From the NCBI RefSeq assembly GCF_000258425.1, contig NC_017461.1, positions 310,001 through 374,000 on the forward strand: a stretch of 64,000 nucleotides of DNA, in the 5' to 3' direction. Under the pieces are notes generated by a model. That model ran no database searches. It saw nothing but the letters and a program-made list of their open reading frames with translations, and was not told the origin of the DNA. Positions 35,734-45,109 of the stretch are shown piece after piece. Numbering within the stretch: position 1 is the first letter of the stretch; every line of letters begins with the position of its first letter. The stretch is from Fervidicoccus fontis Kam940. Its GTDB lineage: Archaea > Thermoproteota > Thermoprotei_A > Sulfolobales > Fervidicoccaceae. Made by a program: the position numbers and the translations under genes.

Positions 35734-36782
35734 GCATCTTGGGAGTAAATATAAGGGAGCTTATTCCTCCTGAGGCTATAAAAGAGATTGAGCTTGAATC
35801 ACTTAAAGGAAGAACGATTGCAATTGATGCATATAATGCACTATATCAATTTCTAGCGGCTATAAGGCAACCTGACGGGACACCCCTTATAGATAATAAA
35901 GGAAGAGTAACAAGCCATTTAAGCGGAATTTTTTATAGAACAATAAATCTTATTGAAGCAGGAATTAAGCCTATATATGTATTTGATGGTCTACCTCCTA
36001 GTTTGAAGGAAAAAGAACTAGAGAAAAGAAGAAAAGTAAAAGAAGAGGCAGCCAAAAAATATCAGGTAGCAATTGCTGAAGAGAAATATGAAGAAGCTAG
36101 GAAATATGCCCAGATATCTACGAGGCTTAATGACGAGATGGTGAAAGAGGCTATTAAGCTACTTGATGCCATGGGCCTTCCAACTGTACAAGCTCCAGCA
36201 GAGGGGGAGGCTCAGGCTGCATATATGGCAAAAAAAGGAGATGTCTGGAGCTCTGGAAGTCAGGATTATGACAGTATATTGTTTGGGTCGCCAAGAGTGG
36301 TTAGGAACCTTACAGTCTCTGGAAAGAGAAAGCTACCTAAAAAAGATGTCTATATTGATATCAAACCGGAAGTTATAGAATCAAACGTAATTTATGAAAA
36401 GCTCGGCATCAACAGAGAGAAGCTTATAATCATAGGAATTATGCTAGGTACGGATTACAATCCTGACGGTATTAAGGGGGTTGGAATCAAAACAGCTTTG
36501 AAAATTGTAAAAAGCTATGAGAAAACGGAGGAAATTCTCAAGAGCCTTCCTCAAACTCAGGTAGATTACTATGAAATCTTCAACTATTTTATGAACCCCG
36601 AAGTTACCGATAATTATACAATACAGTGGAAAGAACCTTCTGTTGAAAAAATTAAAGAAATATTAGTGGAGGAGCATGACTTTAATGAAGCTAGAGTTGA
36701 AAACGCTATTGAAAGACTTCAAAAGTCTTTTAAAGAAAATGTAAAATCTCAAACTAAAGGTCTCGACTTTTGGTTCAAATAA
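35730..36782 (+). CDS. fen: Flap endonuclease 1
   Basis: Structure-specific 5' nuclease that removes RNA primers and flaps in replication and repair. The N region (TIAIDAYNALYQFLAAIR, PIYVFDGLPPSLK) and the I region (APAEGEAQAAYMA, SGSQDYDSILFG, GTDYNPDGIKGVG) supply the acidic metal ligands. The C-terminal tail GLDFWF fits a PCNA-binding box, with Thr where the usual Gln stands and Gln one residue earlier. 350 residues is normal. The TTG start overlaps the upstream stop. Confidence 0.96.
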   Translation: MSILGVNIRELIPPEAIKEIELESLKGRTIAIDAYNALYQFLAAIRQPDGTPLIDNKGRVTSHLSGIFYRTINLIEAGIKPIYVFDGLPPSLKEKELEKRRKVKEEAAKKYQVAIAEEKYEEARKYAQISTRLNDEMVKEAIKLLDAMGLPTVQAPAEGEAQAAYMAKKGDVWSSGSQDYDSILFGSPRVVRNLTVSGKRKLPKKDVYIDIKPEVIESNVIYEKLGINREKLIIIGIMLGTDYNPDGIKGVGIKTALKIVKSYEKTEEILKSLPQTQVDYYEIFNYFMNPEVTDNYTIQWKEPSVEKIKEILVEEHDFNEARVENAIERLQKSFKENVKSQTKGLDFWFK

Positions 36783-36803
36783 AAAACATTTTGAATTTTA
36801 GAA

Positions 36804-37676
36804 TCAAATTAGTTTGCTAATCAGTTTTGGAATTTCAAATGGGTTTTTTGCTACAGGTATTCCTGCATTTTCTAAAGCTTTGATTTTTCCCTCATAAGTG
36901 CCTTCTCCCATAGTAATTATAGCTCCCGCATGCCCCATTCTTTTGCCCGGAGGTGCTGTTTTGCCTGCTATGTAAGCAACTATCGGCTTGTCAAATTCTC
37001 CTTTCTTAAATCGCATTGCTACTCTTTCTTCAATGTCGCCTCCTATTTCCCCCACCATAACTACCGCCTTCGTTTCTTTATCATCATTAAATAATTTCAT
37101 AACTTCTATGAAGTTTAGACCGATTATCGGATCTCCTCCAACGCCTATAACAGTCGATTGCCCAATTCCCTCTCTTGATAGAGCGTAACTTATCTCATAA
37201 GTCAAAGTACCGCTTCTTGACATTATGCCTACGGGGCCCCTTGTAAATACGCTTCCTGGCATTATGCCAATTTTCGTCTCGTTTGGAACTATAATTCCAG
37301 GACAGTTGGGACCTATAATTCTTATGCCTTTCTCATTCGCATAATTGACAAATTTCATCGTCTCATGCACGGGAATCCCTTCAGTTATAACGATAATGTT
37401 TTTTATTTTATTTTTAATTGCTTCATACACAGCATCTGCAGTAAAAGCGGCTGGTACAAAAATTATAGATGCGTCAATATGCGGATTCTCAGACATAGCA
37501 TTCTCTACGCTGTTATATACCTTTACACCGTAAACCTCTTGACCTTCTTTGCCAGGTGAAACTCCTGCAACAATTTTTGTACCGTATTCAAGCATTAACT
37601 TAGTATGGAAGGATCCCTCTTTCCCGGTAATCCCTTGGACCAATACTTTTGTATCTTTGTTGACTAATATTGCCAT
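36804..37676 (-). CDS. sucD: Succinyl-CoA synthetase, alpha subunit
   Basis: Carries the phosphohistidine of the ligase that converts succinyl-CoA to succinate with NTP formation, and binds CoA. Visible are the nucleotide loop [14 protein letters not shown], the [10 protein letters not shown] segment and the catalytic His in KRMGHAGAI. The ATG at 37676 is preferred to an upstream in-frame GTG (37688) because GGAGGTGA lies 9 bases before it. It follows sucC by four bases and is coupled to it. Confidence 0.96.
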   Translation of the reverse strand: MAILVNKDTKVLVQGITGKEGSFHTKLMLEYGTKIVAGVSPGKEGQEVYGVKVYNSVENAMSENPHIDASIIFVPAAFTADAVYEAIKNKIKNIIVITEGIPVHETMKFVNYANEKGIRIIGPNCPGIIVPNETKIGIMPGSVFTRGPVGIMSRSGTLTYEISYALSREGIGQSTVIGVGGDPIIGLNFIEVMKLFNDDKETKAVVMVGEIGGDIEERVAMRFKKGEFDKPIVAYIAGKTAPPGKRMGHAGAIITMGEGTYEGKIKALENAGIPVAKNPFEIPKLISKLI

Positions 37677-37680
37677 TTTG

Positions 37681-38826
37681 TTATTCACCTCCCTTTACAG
37701 AATTGACAGTGCTTCTCGCAGCTTCAATTGGATCATTATATGAACTTATTCCCAACTCTTTAAGTATCCTTTTCCCTTCCTCTTCATTTGTGCCTGAAAG
37801 CCTGACGAAAATCGGCTTAATTTTACCAACAGACTTCAATGCTCCTTCTATTCCTCTAGCTACTTCATCGCACCTGGTTATTCCTCCAAATATATTGATA
37901 AATATACTTTTAGCTTTAGGGTATTCAAGCAAGAGAGAAACAGCCTCCTTCACTCTTTCTGAATTAGCTCCACCGCCTATATCAAGAAAATTCGCAGGAC
38001 TCCCACCGAACTCATAAATCAAATCCATAGTTGCCATTGTTAGTCCTGCACCGTTTCCTATAATCCCAATATTCCCATCTAACTCGACAAATGCAAAGCC
38101 TCTTTGTTTAGCTCTGATCTCCCATTCAGTTTCTTCACCGCTCATTTCTTTGTTCGCAACAAGTTCCTTATGCTTATAGACAGAATTATCGTCTATTATA
38201 ATTCTCGAATCTAAAGCTATAACTTCTCCGTTTACAATAGTGAATGGATTGCTCTCGACTAAATCTCCATCATACATTTCAAAAATGTTATATAGGCTCT
38301 TCAGAAATGATGTGAAGCTAGCTAGCTCTTTTCCACTCAGACCTAGCTTATATCCTATATTTCTTGCTTCGAAATCTCTCATACCAAGGATCGGGTCAAC
38401 ATGATATTTTATAATGCTTTCCGGGCTTTTTTTAGAGACTTCTTCAATTTCCATACCGCCGCTTTTGCTTACTAATATAACTGGGCATCTTTCGGCTCTA
38501 TCGATAGTTATAGAAGCGAAATACTCATTATCATGTTCTACTGCTTCTTCAATAAGCAGGAAATTCGGTTTTAGTCCTTTAATTTCTAAATTAAACAGAT
38601 TGTTCGAAACTGTAACAGCTTCGTTAATATCTTTAGCAAATTTTACTCCTCCTGACTTTCCTCTTCCTGCAACCAAAACTTGGCTTTTTACAACTAATGG
38701 GAATTTCAGTTTGCTCTCTTCAATCTTCTTTTCTATATCATCACTTTTTGCAATGACGACCCCCTTAGGAACCTTAATACCGTGCAATTTGTAAATTTCC
38801 TTTGCTTCATATTCAAAAAGCTTCAC
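37681..38826 (-). CDS. sucC: Succinyl-CoA synthetase, beta subunit
   Basis: ATP-grasp subunit of succinyl-CoA ligase. Marks are [15 protein letters not shown] at the start, the [18 protein letters not shown] loop, the [16 protein letters not shown] metal site and the C-terminal [16 protein letters not shown]. Two GTG codons are possible; the one at 38826 gives MKLFEYEAK, which fits the family and has a GTGAT site in front. The ancestral 3' end contains the GGAGGTGA site for sucD. It may also serve in a reverse TCA or hydroxypropionate-type route, which cannot be told here. Confidence 0.95.
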   Translation of the reverse strand: MKLFEYEAKEIYKLHGIKVPKGVVIAKSDDIEKKIEESKLKFPLVVKSQVLVAGRGKSGGVKFAKDINEAVTVSNNLFNLEIKGLKPNFLLIEEAVEHDNEYFASITIDRAERCPVILVSKSGGMEIEEVSKKSPESIIKYHVDPILGMRDFEARNIGYKLGLSGKELASFTSFLKSLYNIFEMYDGDLVESNPFTIVNGEVIALDSRIIIDDNSVYKHKELVANKEMSGEETEWEIRAKQRGFAFVELDGNIGIIGNGAGLTMATMDLIYEFGGSPANFLDIGGGANSERVKEAVSLLLEYPKAKSIFINIFGGITRCDEVARGIEGALKSVGKIKPIFVRLSGTNEEEGKRILKELGISSYNDPIEAARSTVNSVKGGE

Positions 38827-39073
38827 TTTTATCACTATCCTTTTTAATTTTTTAGATATTTAGTTAATTTAAACTCTTAAAATTTATCGTTGTGGCATTA
38901 AACAACTATTTTTGTATTGAATAAAATCTTAATATGTAGGAAAATGGTAAGTGCATTTTTAGGAAACTTCTATGTGTGGTTAAAAAATTACGAAAAATTT
39001 TTTAAAGCGAAACGTTACTCAACTCTCAAAGAAGATTGCTGCTCATGTAGTTAACTCAATAGCTAAAGGGAAG

Positions 39074-39158
39074 TGCGGGGGGTGGGATTTGAACCCACGC
39101 AGGACTTCTCCATCGGAGTCTGAATCCGACCCCTTTGGCCATGCTCGGGCACCCCCGC
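39074..39158 (-). tRNA. tRNA-Leu(CAG)
   Basis: Class II tRNA of 85 bases on the minus strand. Acceptor GCGGGGG/CCCCCGC, anticodon stem TCGGA/TCCGA with the loop TTCAGAC (anticodon CAG), a long variable arm (TGGAGAAGTCCTGCG) and the T-arm TGGGT TCAAATC CCACC. Discriminator A. No intron and no encoded CCA. The variable arm and anticodon both fit leucine. Confidence 0.95.
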
Positions 39159-39188
39159 ATTTACTAGGTAAAAATCTTTTTTTTAATA

Positions 39189-39980
39189 TTATATATATTT
39201 TTCAGGTATATTATTTGGATAAAATGCTTTTCTTGGCCATATCTTATTTTTTCTGAGGATTTCAACGACATGAGGATATAGAAAGACGAATTCTTCCTCG
39301 TAATTTTCATATAGTGAAGAATCAATGTCACCGAGCTTTTCACGTAAATCTTTGCAACTCTCTTCTTCACTGAAGCTCTCCATAACAGCAGGATGCGCTC
39401 TGACATTAGAATCTATTAGGTTTTTTAATGCATTTATTTGCACTTGAAAAAATTCCTTTTTTGCACCTGTAATTGAATGAAAGTCTTCTGGAGTGCATCC
39501 TTTTATTGAAACCCTCACGTGAACGTTTTCAAAATTCGATAACTCCGGAGAAAGCTCATTATAATAGCCGAAGTAAATTCCATTTGTCTCCAAAATGAAT
39601 GTCATGTCATAGTTTTTTAAATTTTCAAGCACTTGAATTAAATGTTCGAAGCCTAAAGTTGGCTCTCCTCCACTTATTCTTATATTTTTGTAGCTTTTTT
39701 CGTTTGCAATTCTTATTAGTTTAGAAGCTACTTGCTCGGGAGAATAGAAATTTCCAAACCTCTCTGGATAATCTCTTTGTCTCCAGGCCCAGCAGAACTT
39801 ACATCTTAAATTGCACCCTATGCAGTCAGCTGTAGCGATCCCTCCATACCATTTCCCACCTCTAAATCTATAATACTTCCTTAGCCAAATGCCGTGATCT
39901 TCTTTTAAGATTATCTTTTCAATAGTTTTTCCAAGCTCTATTGGATTATAACCCGTGTTGTCAATAAAAGAATTTATCAT
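39189..39980 (-). CDS. Radical SAM protein (activating-enzyme-like)
   Basis: About 263 residues with the radical SAM cluster motif C56-x3-C60-x2-C63 in GCNLRCKFCWAW, the SAM-binding SGGEPTLG and a later Asn/Ser-rich strand. This shape is close to archaeal uncharacterised radical SAM proteins of the pyruvate-formate-lyase-activase type. The substrate is unknown. The start ATG 39980 is placed behind AGTGAAATC; an ATG at 39998 overlapping the upstream gene is an alternative. It lies at the end of the pilin/signal peptidase gene group but no role there is evident. Confidence 0.78.
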   Translation of the reverse strand: MINSFIDNTGYNPIELGKTIEKIILKEDHGIWLRKYYRFRGGKWYGGIATADCIGCNLRCKFCWAWRQRDYPERFGNFYSPEQVASKLIRIANEKSYKNIRISGGEPTLGFEHLIQVLENLKNYDMTFILETNGIYFGYYNELSPELSNFENVHVRVSIKGCTPEDFHSITGAKKEFFQVQINALKNLIDSNVRAHPAVMESFSEEESCKDLREKLGDIDSSLYENYEEEFVFLYPHVVEILRKNKIWPRKAFYPNNIPEKYI

Positions 39981-39984
39981 GATT

Positions 39985-40542
39985 TCACTTTTTTTCATTT
40001 TTTAGGATTATTTTAACAGAAGCAAACAGCACTGCGACTATAATCCCTATATCTATATATATGTAAATGTTCTTAAAAAAGATGTATCCGTTAAGCGTGT
40101 AGTATATTGCTGAACAGCCGTAATATAAGTCTCCTGCGGACGATGAACTCGAAAATGTTCCAGAGATATATGGGAGTATCAGCTCAACCCTTCTCTTCAA
40201 TGTGAGCATCATAGAAATTACGACAAACTGAGAGACATAAATTCCATATGTCAACCAAGAAAGGAAACTCAACCTTTTTCCCTTATCTAAAAGCAGAGCC
40301 AAACTAACGATGAAAGTAGGAAGGATCAAAGCGAGTAGGATTGTTGAAATGATATTGACTTCGTTCAGCATTTCCAAATTTAATTGAGTTTTTTCAAAAT
40401 ATTTTATTGAATAATAAACCAAGGAAATAGTTCCCGAAAAAGGGTTCCCTTTGATTAAAACTAAAGGGAATATGAATATAAGTAGGTTGAAAACGAAATA
40501 TATGAATCCAGCTATAAAAAGAGTAAGCTTTTCTCTATCCAT
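39985..40542 (-). CDS. Small polytopic membrane protein in the pilin operon
   Basis: 185 residues with about four or five predicted helices: an N-terminal pair (residues 8-30 and 60-85), one near 95-115, and a C-terminal one at about 155-178. Between helices 3 and 4 is a short SSSSSAGDLYYGCSAIYY loop. No family is recognised. It starts 5 bases after the signal-peptidase gene ends, so it is probably part of the same unit. It could assist the export or anchoring of the pilin. Confidence 0.6.
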   Translation of the reverse strand: MDREKLTLFIAGFIYFVFNLLIFIFPLVLIKGNPFSGTISLVYYSIKYFEKTQLNLEMLNEVNIISTILLALILPTFIVSLALLLDKGKRLSFLSWLTYGIYVSQFVVISMMLTLKRRVELILPYISGTFSSSSSAGDLYYGCSAIYYTLNGYIFFKNIYIYIDIGIIVAVLFASVKIILKNEKK

Positions 40543-40547
40543 TTTTC

Positions 40548-41612
40548 TTAACCTGAAACATAATATTTTAAAAATATTTGATTTCCATCATATATGTACT
40601 GTACATCCACATATTCATATGCATGTTTCTCAAAAGGATATGCGAGCTCTGAATTTTGAGGTACTCGCAATTCAAATGACTTTGAATCGAATTGCCTTCC
40701 AGGAAAATCCGCATAATCTAAAGTTATATTTACATCTACTGGGAAGAAGTTGCCGTTTCTTATAAAAAGGGTAAAGTTATCAATGCTGAATTCAAGCTTC
40801 TGAAAAGGCACGTTTAAATAGTATATCCCAGATAAGTTTCCTTTATCCAATTCTGCACTTATTCCGACTTCTAATATGTTTGAGCCATTATAATATGCAC
40901 GCTGATAAATAACATATGGAACTTCAATCACGATTGTCTGATTATTTATAAAACATTGTGTGAGGTTCTCACTTACAGGAGAGAGAATGTAGCAACTCTT
41001 TATATTCTGAAATGAGATGTTCTCCGCGCTGTAGTTTAAAGATACGCTTCCATCCGAATTAAAATTATAGCCTGTAAGGTTTACTCCAGGCTGGTAAGGT
41101 AAGATAGAAGATGTCTCTATCTCAACAGGCATTGTAATAAGGAGAATTACCGATATTAGGACATATATACCGAAAACCAAAACAGAAATTGAAAATCCGC
41201 TAGGGAGGAAGCTTTTTCTATTAAAAAATATGTAGAGAGCAACTAGAAGGAATATTAAAATCCATATATAATTAGGTATTACGAAAAGCTCCTTATATTT
41301 TACGTTCGAATAGAGGATGGGAGGGTCTATATAAGGATTGTTATCGCCCTTCGTGATTACATACTCATTGTACGTGCCTACAATCCTATGAATCACACAC
41401 TGAGTTTTAGATACGCACCAAACTACAACTTCTCCGTTTTTATAATTTTTATCGGTAATACCTACGACAATATCTCCCGTTTTCAAAGTCGGATACATGC
41501 TATTTCCGCTTACTACAAATAATGCGACAGGAAGTCCTATAATCTTCCCCATAAGAAGGAGAACCAGAATTAAAGAAATAGAACCAATAATAACTTTTTT
41601 AAGATGCTTCAC
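40548..41612 (-). CDS. Signal peptidase I (S26) with large C-terminal extension
   Basis: Archaeal signal peptidase with Ser38 (SGNSMYPTLKTGD) and His75 (CVIHRIVG) as the expected Ser-His pair; the Lys of bacterial enzymes is absent, as in archaea. The peptidase part ends near residue 125, followed by two hydrophobic helices (about 108-125 and 135-158) and an outer beta-rich domain of about 190 residues. The extension and its place next to the pilin gene suggest a dedicated processing enzyme like SipW. The GTG at 41612 is chosen over 41624 by the GGTG spacing. A second, standard enzyme lies at 48.8 kb. Confidence 0.85.
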   Translation of the reverse strand: MKHLKKVIIGSISLILVLLLMGKIIGLPVALFVVSGNSMYPTLKTGDIVVGITDKNYKNGEVVVWCVSKTQCVIHRIVGTYNEYVITKGDNNPYIDPPILYSNVKYKELFVIPNYIWILIFLLVALYIFFNRKSFLPSGFSISVLVFGIYVLISVILLITMPVEIETSSILPYQPGVNLTGYNFNSDGSVSLNYSAENISFQNIKSCYILSPVSENLTQCFINNQTIVIEVPYVIYQRAYYNGSNILEVGISAELDKGNLSGIYYLNVPFQKLEFSIDNFTLFIRNGNFFPVDVNITLDYADFPGRQFDSKSFELRVPQNSELAYPFEKHAYEYVDVQYIYDGNQIFLKYYVSG

Positions 41613-41660
41613 ACCATATAGCACCTTTAAAAATATAAAAATTTAAAAATTAAATTATGG

Positions 41661-42218
41661 TTATGGTGTTGAGTTTGGAGTTTCTGGGCTTGGACTGTAT
41701 ATTATATACAGCGAACCACTTGCTGAACTCGGCAGAGTGCTCCCTTCAGGAATATATACATGCAGACCGATGACGTATTCATTTCCTCCACTTAGAGTTC
41801 CAAGGTTGAGCGGCGAACTGCTAGATAAAGTTAAAAGGTCGCCTTTGATTGTTCCGTTGACAATTAAATAGACGTGGGAACCGGATGGCAGTCCGCTTAT
41901 AGGATTATTAACACTTATCCATACATTATAACTTTGACTGTCAGTGTTTTTAATAATTGCTATATTTTCATAATCTGTATATTGATATGTTGGATGAATG
42001 GTAATGCTCAAGCTAGATTGATTATTTCCTGGCGTTACAGTTATTGTATTTCCACTTACGAGATCATGACTACCGGCATTGGTTCCTGCTAGCAATTGTA
42101 TTGGGTTGGATACTGGGCTCAGTGATAAAGTTACTGGATTGTAAACGAAGACGCTGGCATAAACAACTGCTAATGCTACTCCAAGTATTACTGGAATTAA
42201 TAGTTTATATGTTTTCAT
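41661..42218 (-). CDS. Secreted TasA/AbpA-like fibre subunit
   Basis: 185 residues with a signal peptide (about 1-22: Lys, then a hydrophobic stretch ending near VVYAS) and an all-beta secreted domain rich in Ser, Asn, Thr and Gly. Its pattern, a cleavable leader, a jelly-roll like chain and a neighbouring dedicated signal peptidase, matches bacterial TasA/CalY and the archaeal bundling pilus protein AbpA, which are assembled by donor-strand exchange. The match is by layout, not by an alignment. A long 5' leader is likely; the gene is first in the unit. Confidence 0.6.
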   Translation of the reverse strand: MKTYKLLIPVILGVALAVVYASVFVYNPVTLSLSPVSNPIQLLAGTNAGSHDLVSGNTITVTPGNNQSSLSITIHPTYQYTDYENIAIIKNTDSQSYNVWISVNNPISGLPSGSHVYLIVNGTIKGDLLTLSSSSPLNLGTLSGGNEYVIGLHVYIPEGSTLPSSASGSLYIIYSPSPETPNSTP

Positions 42219-42519
42219 ACTCTTCCCTCATTAATAGATTTCATTTATAGTAAAATTATATGAGTTCTTTTTTGCTAACAAGATATTTTAAGAATAACTC
42301 CTAAAAAAAAGAGACAATTTATCAAATAAAAAATTTACATAAAATTTTATTATTCTAGTTTTATAGCTATGATGGAGAACCGTACCTACTTTAATGCGAG
42401 AAAAGCTTGAAAAAACCTTAAAAGCTCTTTTCATTTAATAAACCTTTTAAAAACAATAATTGAAAAATACTGCTGGCGATCTGCATTTTGCTGTTATTTA
42501 AAAAGGAAGTGAATATGGC
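42219..42519. other. Intergenic between two divergent units, no gene
   Basis: 300 AT-rich bases that hold the promoters for the pilin unit (minus strand) and the MFS gene (plus strand). GAGAAAAGCTTGAAAAAACC near 42390 resembles promoter-like strings seen elsewhere in the window. No ORF or RNA is recognised. Confidence 0.4.
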
Positions 42520-43776
42520 TTGGACAAACGTTTCCTTGCACTCAGTTCAATTATTTTTACATACAGCTTTGTCAACTCTATTGTATCTTTAGCTTCAAGC
42601 TTGAGAGTCTATGAACTTACTCAATCTACTTTTATGCAGTCTTTGACGTCTTTTTCATATAATACATTGTATGCATTGGGAAGCTATTATTACTCCAGAA
42701 TATCTGGTAAGCTGAAGCAGGACCAGTTCGCAATTTTCTCCCTTATTTTGATGGCATCAAGTATACTATTTATGGCTTTTTCCCCTTCAGCTATCTTTAT
42801 AATACTGTTCAATGGAGTTTTTGGGATGTCAATCGCATTTATCTCTCCTCTCATGGCTGGGATGATAATAAACTACTTGATGAAAGATAATATAGGAATA
42901 ACTAGAACGAATGTGATAAGTAGCTTAGGTATAATATTTGGATATATATTTGCAGCTTTTGGGGGTGCACTATTTTCATCAAAAGATTTGATGTTTATTA
43001 ATACTGCTTTTACGTTAGCTGTTTTGCCTCTAGTAAAATATTTTCCAGAAAAGTTCAAAACCAAAGGAGAGAGAAGAGCTCTTATCCTTTCATTAATGCC
43101 TCAGGTTGCAGGAAGGATTAGAGCCATCCCGCATGAAATCGTTAAATATGAAAGGGAGTTATCATTTAAAGCTCTTTACAACGACTTCAAAAAAATGTTT
43201 TATTTTAAAAAACTTAGGGAAATGCCTACTGTGCTCCTTGGAGCGACAGTTTTATATACAGCCATTCAGATATTTTTCACTCCGATGCCCTCATATTTGA
43301 AAATATTCGGCTATACGGATAGCGACATTTATACTCTGTACTTAATTAATAACTTTACGACTTTACTCCTATATGACTTTATGAGGAAGAGAACTGAGAC
43401 TGAATCTGGAACATGGAAATTGCTTATCATAGCCGTTATGGTAAGACCTATTCTCTTTCTCTTTCCTTTGCTTACATATTTGAAGGTACCGATAAACTTG
43501 ATATTTGTAATTTTTTACATAGGAATTGGAATAAGCTGGTCCGGTATTTCAGTAGCTCTACCAGTTCTTATAATGAAGAACGCAGATCCCGAATCAAAAG
43601 GATTGGCCCTGAGCAAGATGAATGCAACAACTACAATAGGAACTATAGTTGGCTCTTTTGTGGGAGGAATAGTTTCTAAATATTATTTTATAACTGGAAC
43701 ATCTATCCTAGCAAGTTTGATGGCTTTGGTATCATTGGCAATATTCTTTAAAGCTTCCAAAATCATACCGACCTAA
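42520..43776 (+). CDS. MFS-type transporter
   Basis: 418-residue membrane protein with about twelve helices. The N-terminal half has a helix 2-3 loop (YYYSRISGKLKQDQ) in the place of the MFS signature, and the middle (around residues 185-215) is a basic cytoplasmic loop. The second half shows an ISWSGISVALPV helix and a GTIVGSFVGGIVSKYY segment typical of MFS transporters. The TTG start lies behind GGAAGTGA. Substrate unknown; the neighbouring pilin unit is divergent. Confidence 0.72.
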   Translation: MDKRFLALSSIIFTYSFVNSIVSLASSLRVYELTQSTFMQSLTSFSYNTLYALGSYYYSRISGKLKQDQFAIFSLILMASSILFMAFSPSAIFIILFNGVFGMSIAFISPLMAGMIINYLMKDNIGITRTNVISSLGIIFGYIFAAFGGALFSSKDLMFINTAFTLAVLPLVKYFPEKFKTKGERRALILSLMPQVAGRIRAIPHEIVKYERELSFKALYNDFKKMFYFKKLREMPTVLLGATVLYTAIQIFFTPMPSYLKIFGYTDSDIYTLYLINNFTTLLLYDFMRKRTETESGTWKLLIIAVMVRPILFLFPLLTYLKVPINLIFVIFYIGIGISWSGISVALPVLIMKNADPESKGLALSKMNATTTIGTIVGSFVGGIVSKYYFITGTSILASLMALVSLAIFFKASKIIPT

Positions 43777-43961
43777 TTCTTCACTTACGACAGGATGTAG
43801 TTTAAATAATTTTAAACGATTTAAATCTTTCAAAGCTTAGTGATGAGCTTTGTTAGCAATGAATTTTTCTAGTTAAATTTTCGTATAAAAGTTATCTTAT
43901 AGCTCAAAGCATTTTCGTAGCATACAAACAATAAATATATCATTGAATAGGACAGAGACAT

Positions 43962-44061
43962 GTGAACTGCTCCACGACTAAAGTCGGGAGCTTCCAGCGT
44001 TTAGGGTAGGCTTTGCGCCTATCCCCTCATTTGCTGGTTTGCGAGGCTCACAGCTCAGCCG
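43962..44061 (-). mobile_element. Right end (omega-RNA-like) of a decayed tnpB element
   Basis: GC-rich island downstream of the TnpB C-terminal remnant. Read on the minus strand it has GATAGGCGCAAAGCCTA, a hairpin, then GCTCC-CGAC-TTTA-GTCG-T-GGAGC (43969-43991), a 9-bp stem with one bulge, and ends with CAGTTCAC. Such a terminal hairpin followed by GTTCAC is typical of IS200/IS605 right ends, from which TnpB guide RNAs are made. The structure looks better preserved than the gene. Confidence 0.6.
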
Positions 44062-44220
44062 TCACACAGAGCTCATTGACCTGTGGGCTATATTAATTCC
44101 TACAGCTGTCAATTGAACATCCTTTTGTACAGTAACATCCATTGAATTCTCTATTTCACTAACATCTAAGCTTTGCCCATTCATGCTAGAACTGAAGCTC
44201 TGGGTTTTCTGGGAACTCAT
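44062..44220 (-). pseudogene. TnpB C-terminal remnant (52 aa frame)
   Basis: A short frame ending with VTVQKDVQLTAVGINIAHRS, which I recognise as the C-terminal tail of crenarchaeal TnpB proteins. The catalytic RuvC part is missing. It runs straight into the right-end hairpin on the same strand. A TATA-like TTTTTATAT lies just upstream on the minus strand, so the fragment could still be transcribed. It is a relic rather than a gene. Confidence 0.5.
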
Positions 44221-44336
44221 AATATAAATCGATATAAAAAGAACTTCTTATACTTTATGAGGAAGATTTCAGAAAAAATTTTATGATTTTTATAAATGAA
44301 AATATTTTAAAATTGTCATATAGGAGGAAATCAAGC

Positions 44337-45044
44337 TTGCTAAGCGGATTTTACCTTTTTATACTTTTTGCTTTAAATGCATTATTTTTCGGTTACGTTG
44401 GAATTGTTGATTTGAAATATAGAGAAATAGACGACAAAGCCTTTTACTGTTTCATCCCGATAATACTAATCTTAAGCATTTACTCCTATTTCCAAAATGA
44501 GATTATTGAAATTGTCAATATAATAATAGGGGCTTTTCTATTCATTTTTGCTTTTTTCATGTCAAGGTCTGGGTTTATAGGCTCTGCCGATGCGTTTATA
44601 ACATCATATGTTTTTTTTCTAAACCCATATGTCTTATTAATTAGACATTATGTAATGCCTGCAGGAATATTTATTATTATAACTTCCCTTTTGCTCTCAT
44701 TGCTTTTAATTTTTAAAAACATTATAATTAATCTTAAAAGAGTGAAATATTTCAGAGATATCACAAACGGTTTGGGGCTTTTAGTAAAAATATACTATTT
44801 TCTCTTTTGTGAGACTTTGAACAAGGAGGAATTTAAGAAAAAGAAATTTTACTTTGTTGTTGCAACTAAAAGCAAAAAAAGGATATACGCAAATGTGGAA
44901 AAAGAGCCTTTTTCTTTTGAAGAAAAGGGCATAAAAACCGATTGGATTATAGCAATGTATGGCATACCTCTCGGATTTTTCATCTTTTTAGGATTATTGC
45001 TCACATATATGATGATTTTTTTAAAAATAATATTAGTTTTTTGA
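44337..45044 (+). CDS. Archaeal type IV prepilin peptidase (PibD/FlaK-like)
   Basis: Membrane aspartic protease that cleaves class III leaders of pilins and archaellins. The two catalytic Asp are visible, D25 in VDLKYREIDD and D85 in GFIGSADAF. The TTG at 44337 is preferred because GGAGGAAATC lies before it and the distances of the two Asp then fit PibD; an upstream ATG at 44283 gives a longer chain. The later 100 residues include a cytoplasmic, Lys-rich loop and a last helix pair. No pilin or archaellin gene is near; it lies between two decayed tnpB elements. Confidence 0.82.
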   Translation: MLSGFYLFILFALNALFFGYVGIVDLKYREIDDKAFYCFIPIILILSIYSYFQNEIIEIVNIIIGAFLFIFAFFMSRSGFIGSADAFITSYVFFLNPYVLLIRHYVMPAGIFIIITSLLLSLLLIFKNIIINLKRVKYFRDITNGLGLLVKIYYFLFCETLNKEEFKKKKFYFVVATKSKKRIYANVEKEPFSFEEKGIKTDWIIAMYGIPLGFFIFLGLLLTYMMIFLKIILVF

Positions 45045-45109
45045 TTTTCTTTTAAAATAAAGCGAAATTTTTGATCAATATAAATATAATTTCATGTTTT
45101 TCATACTAA

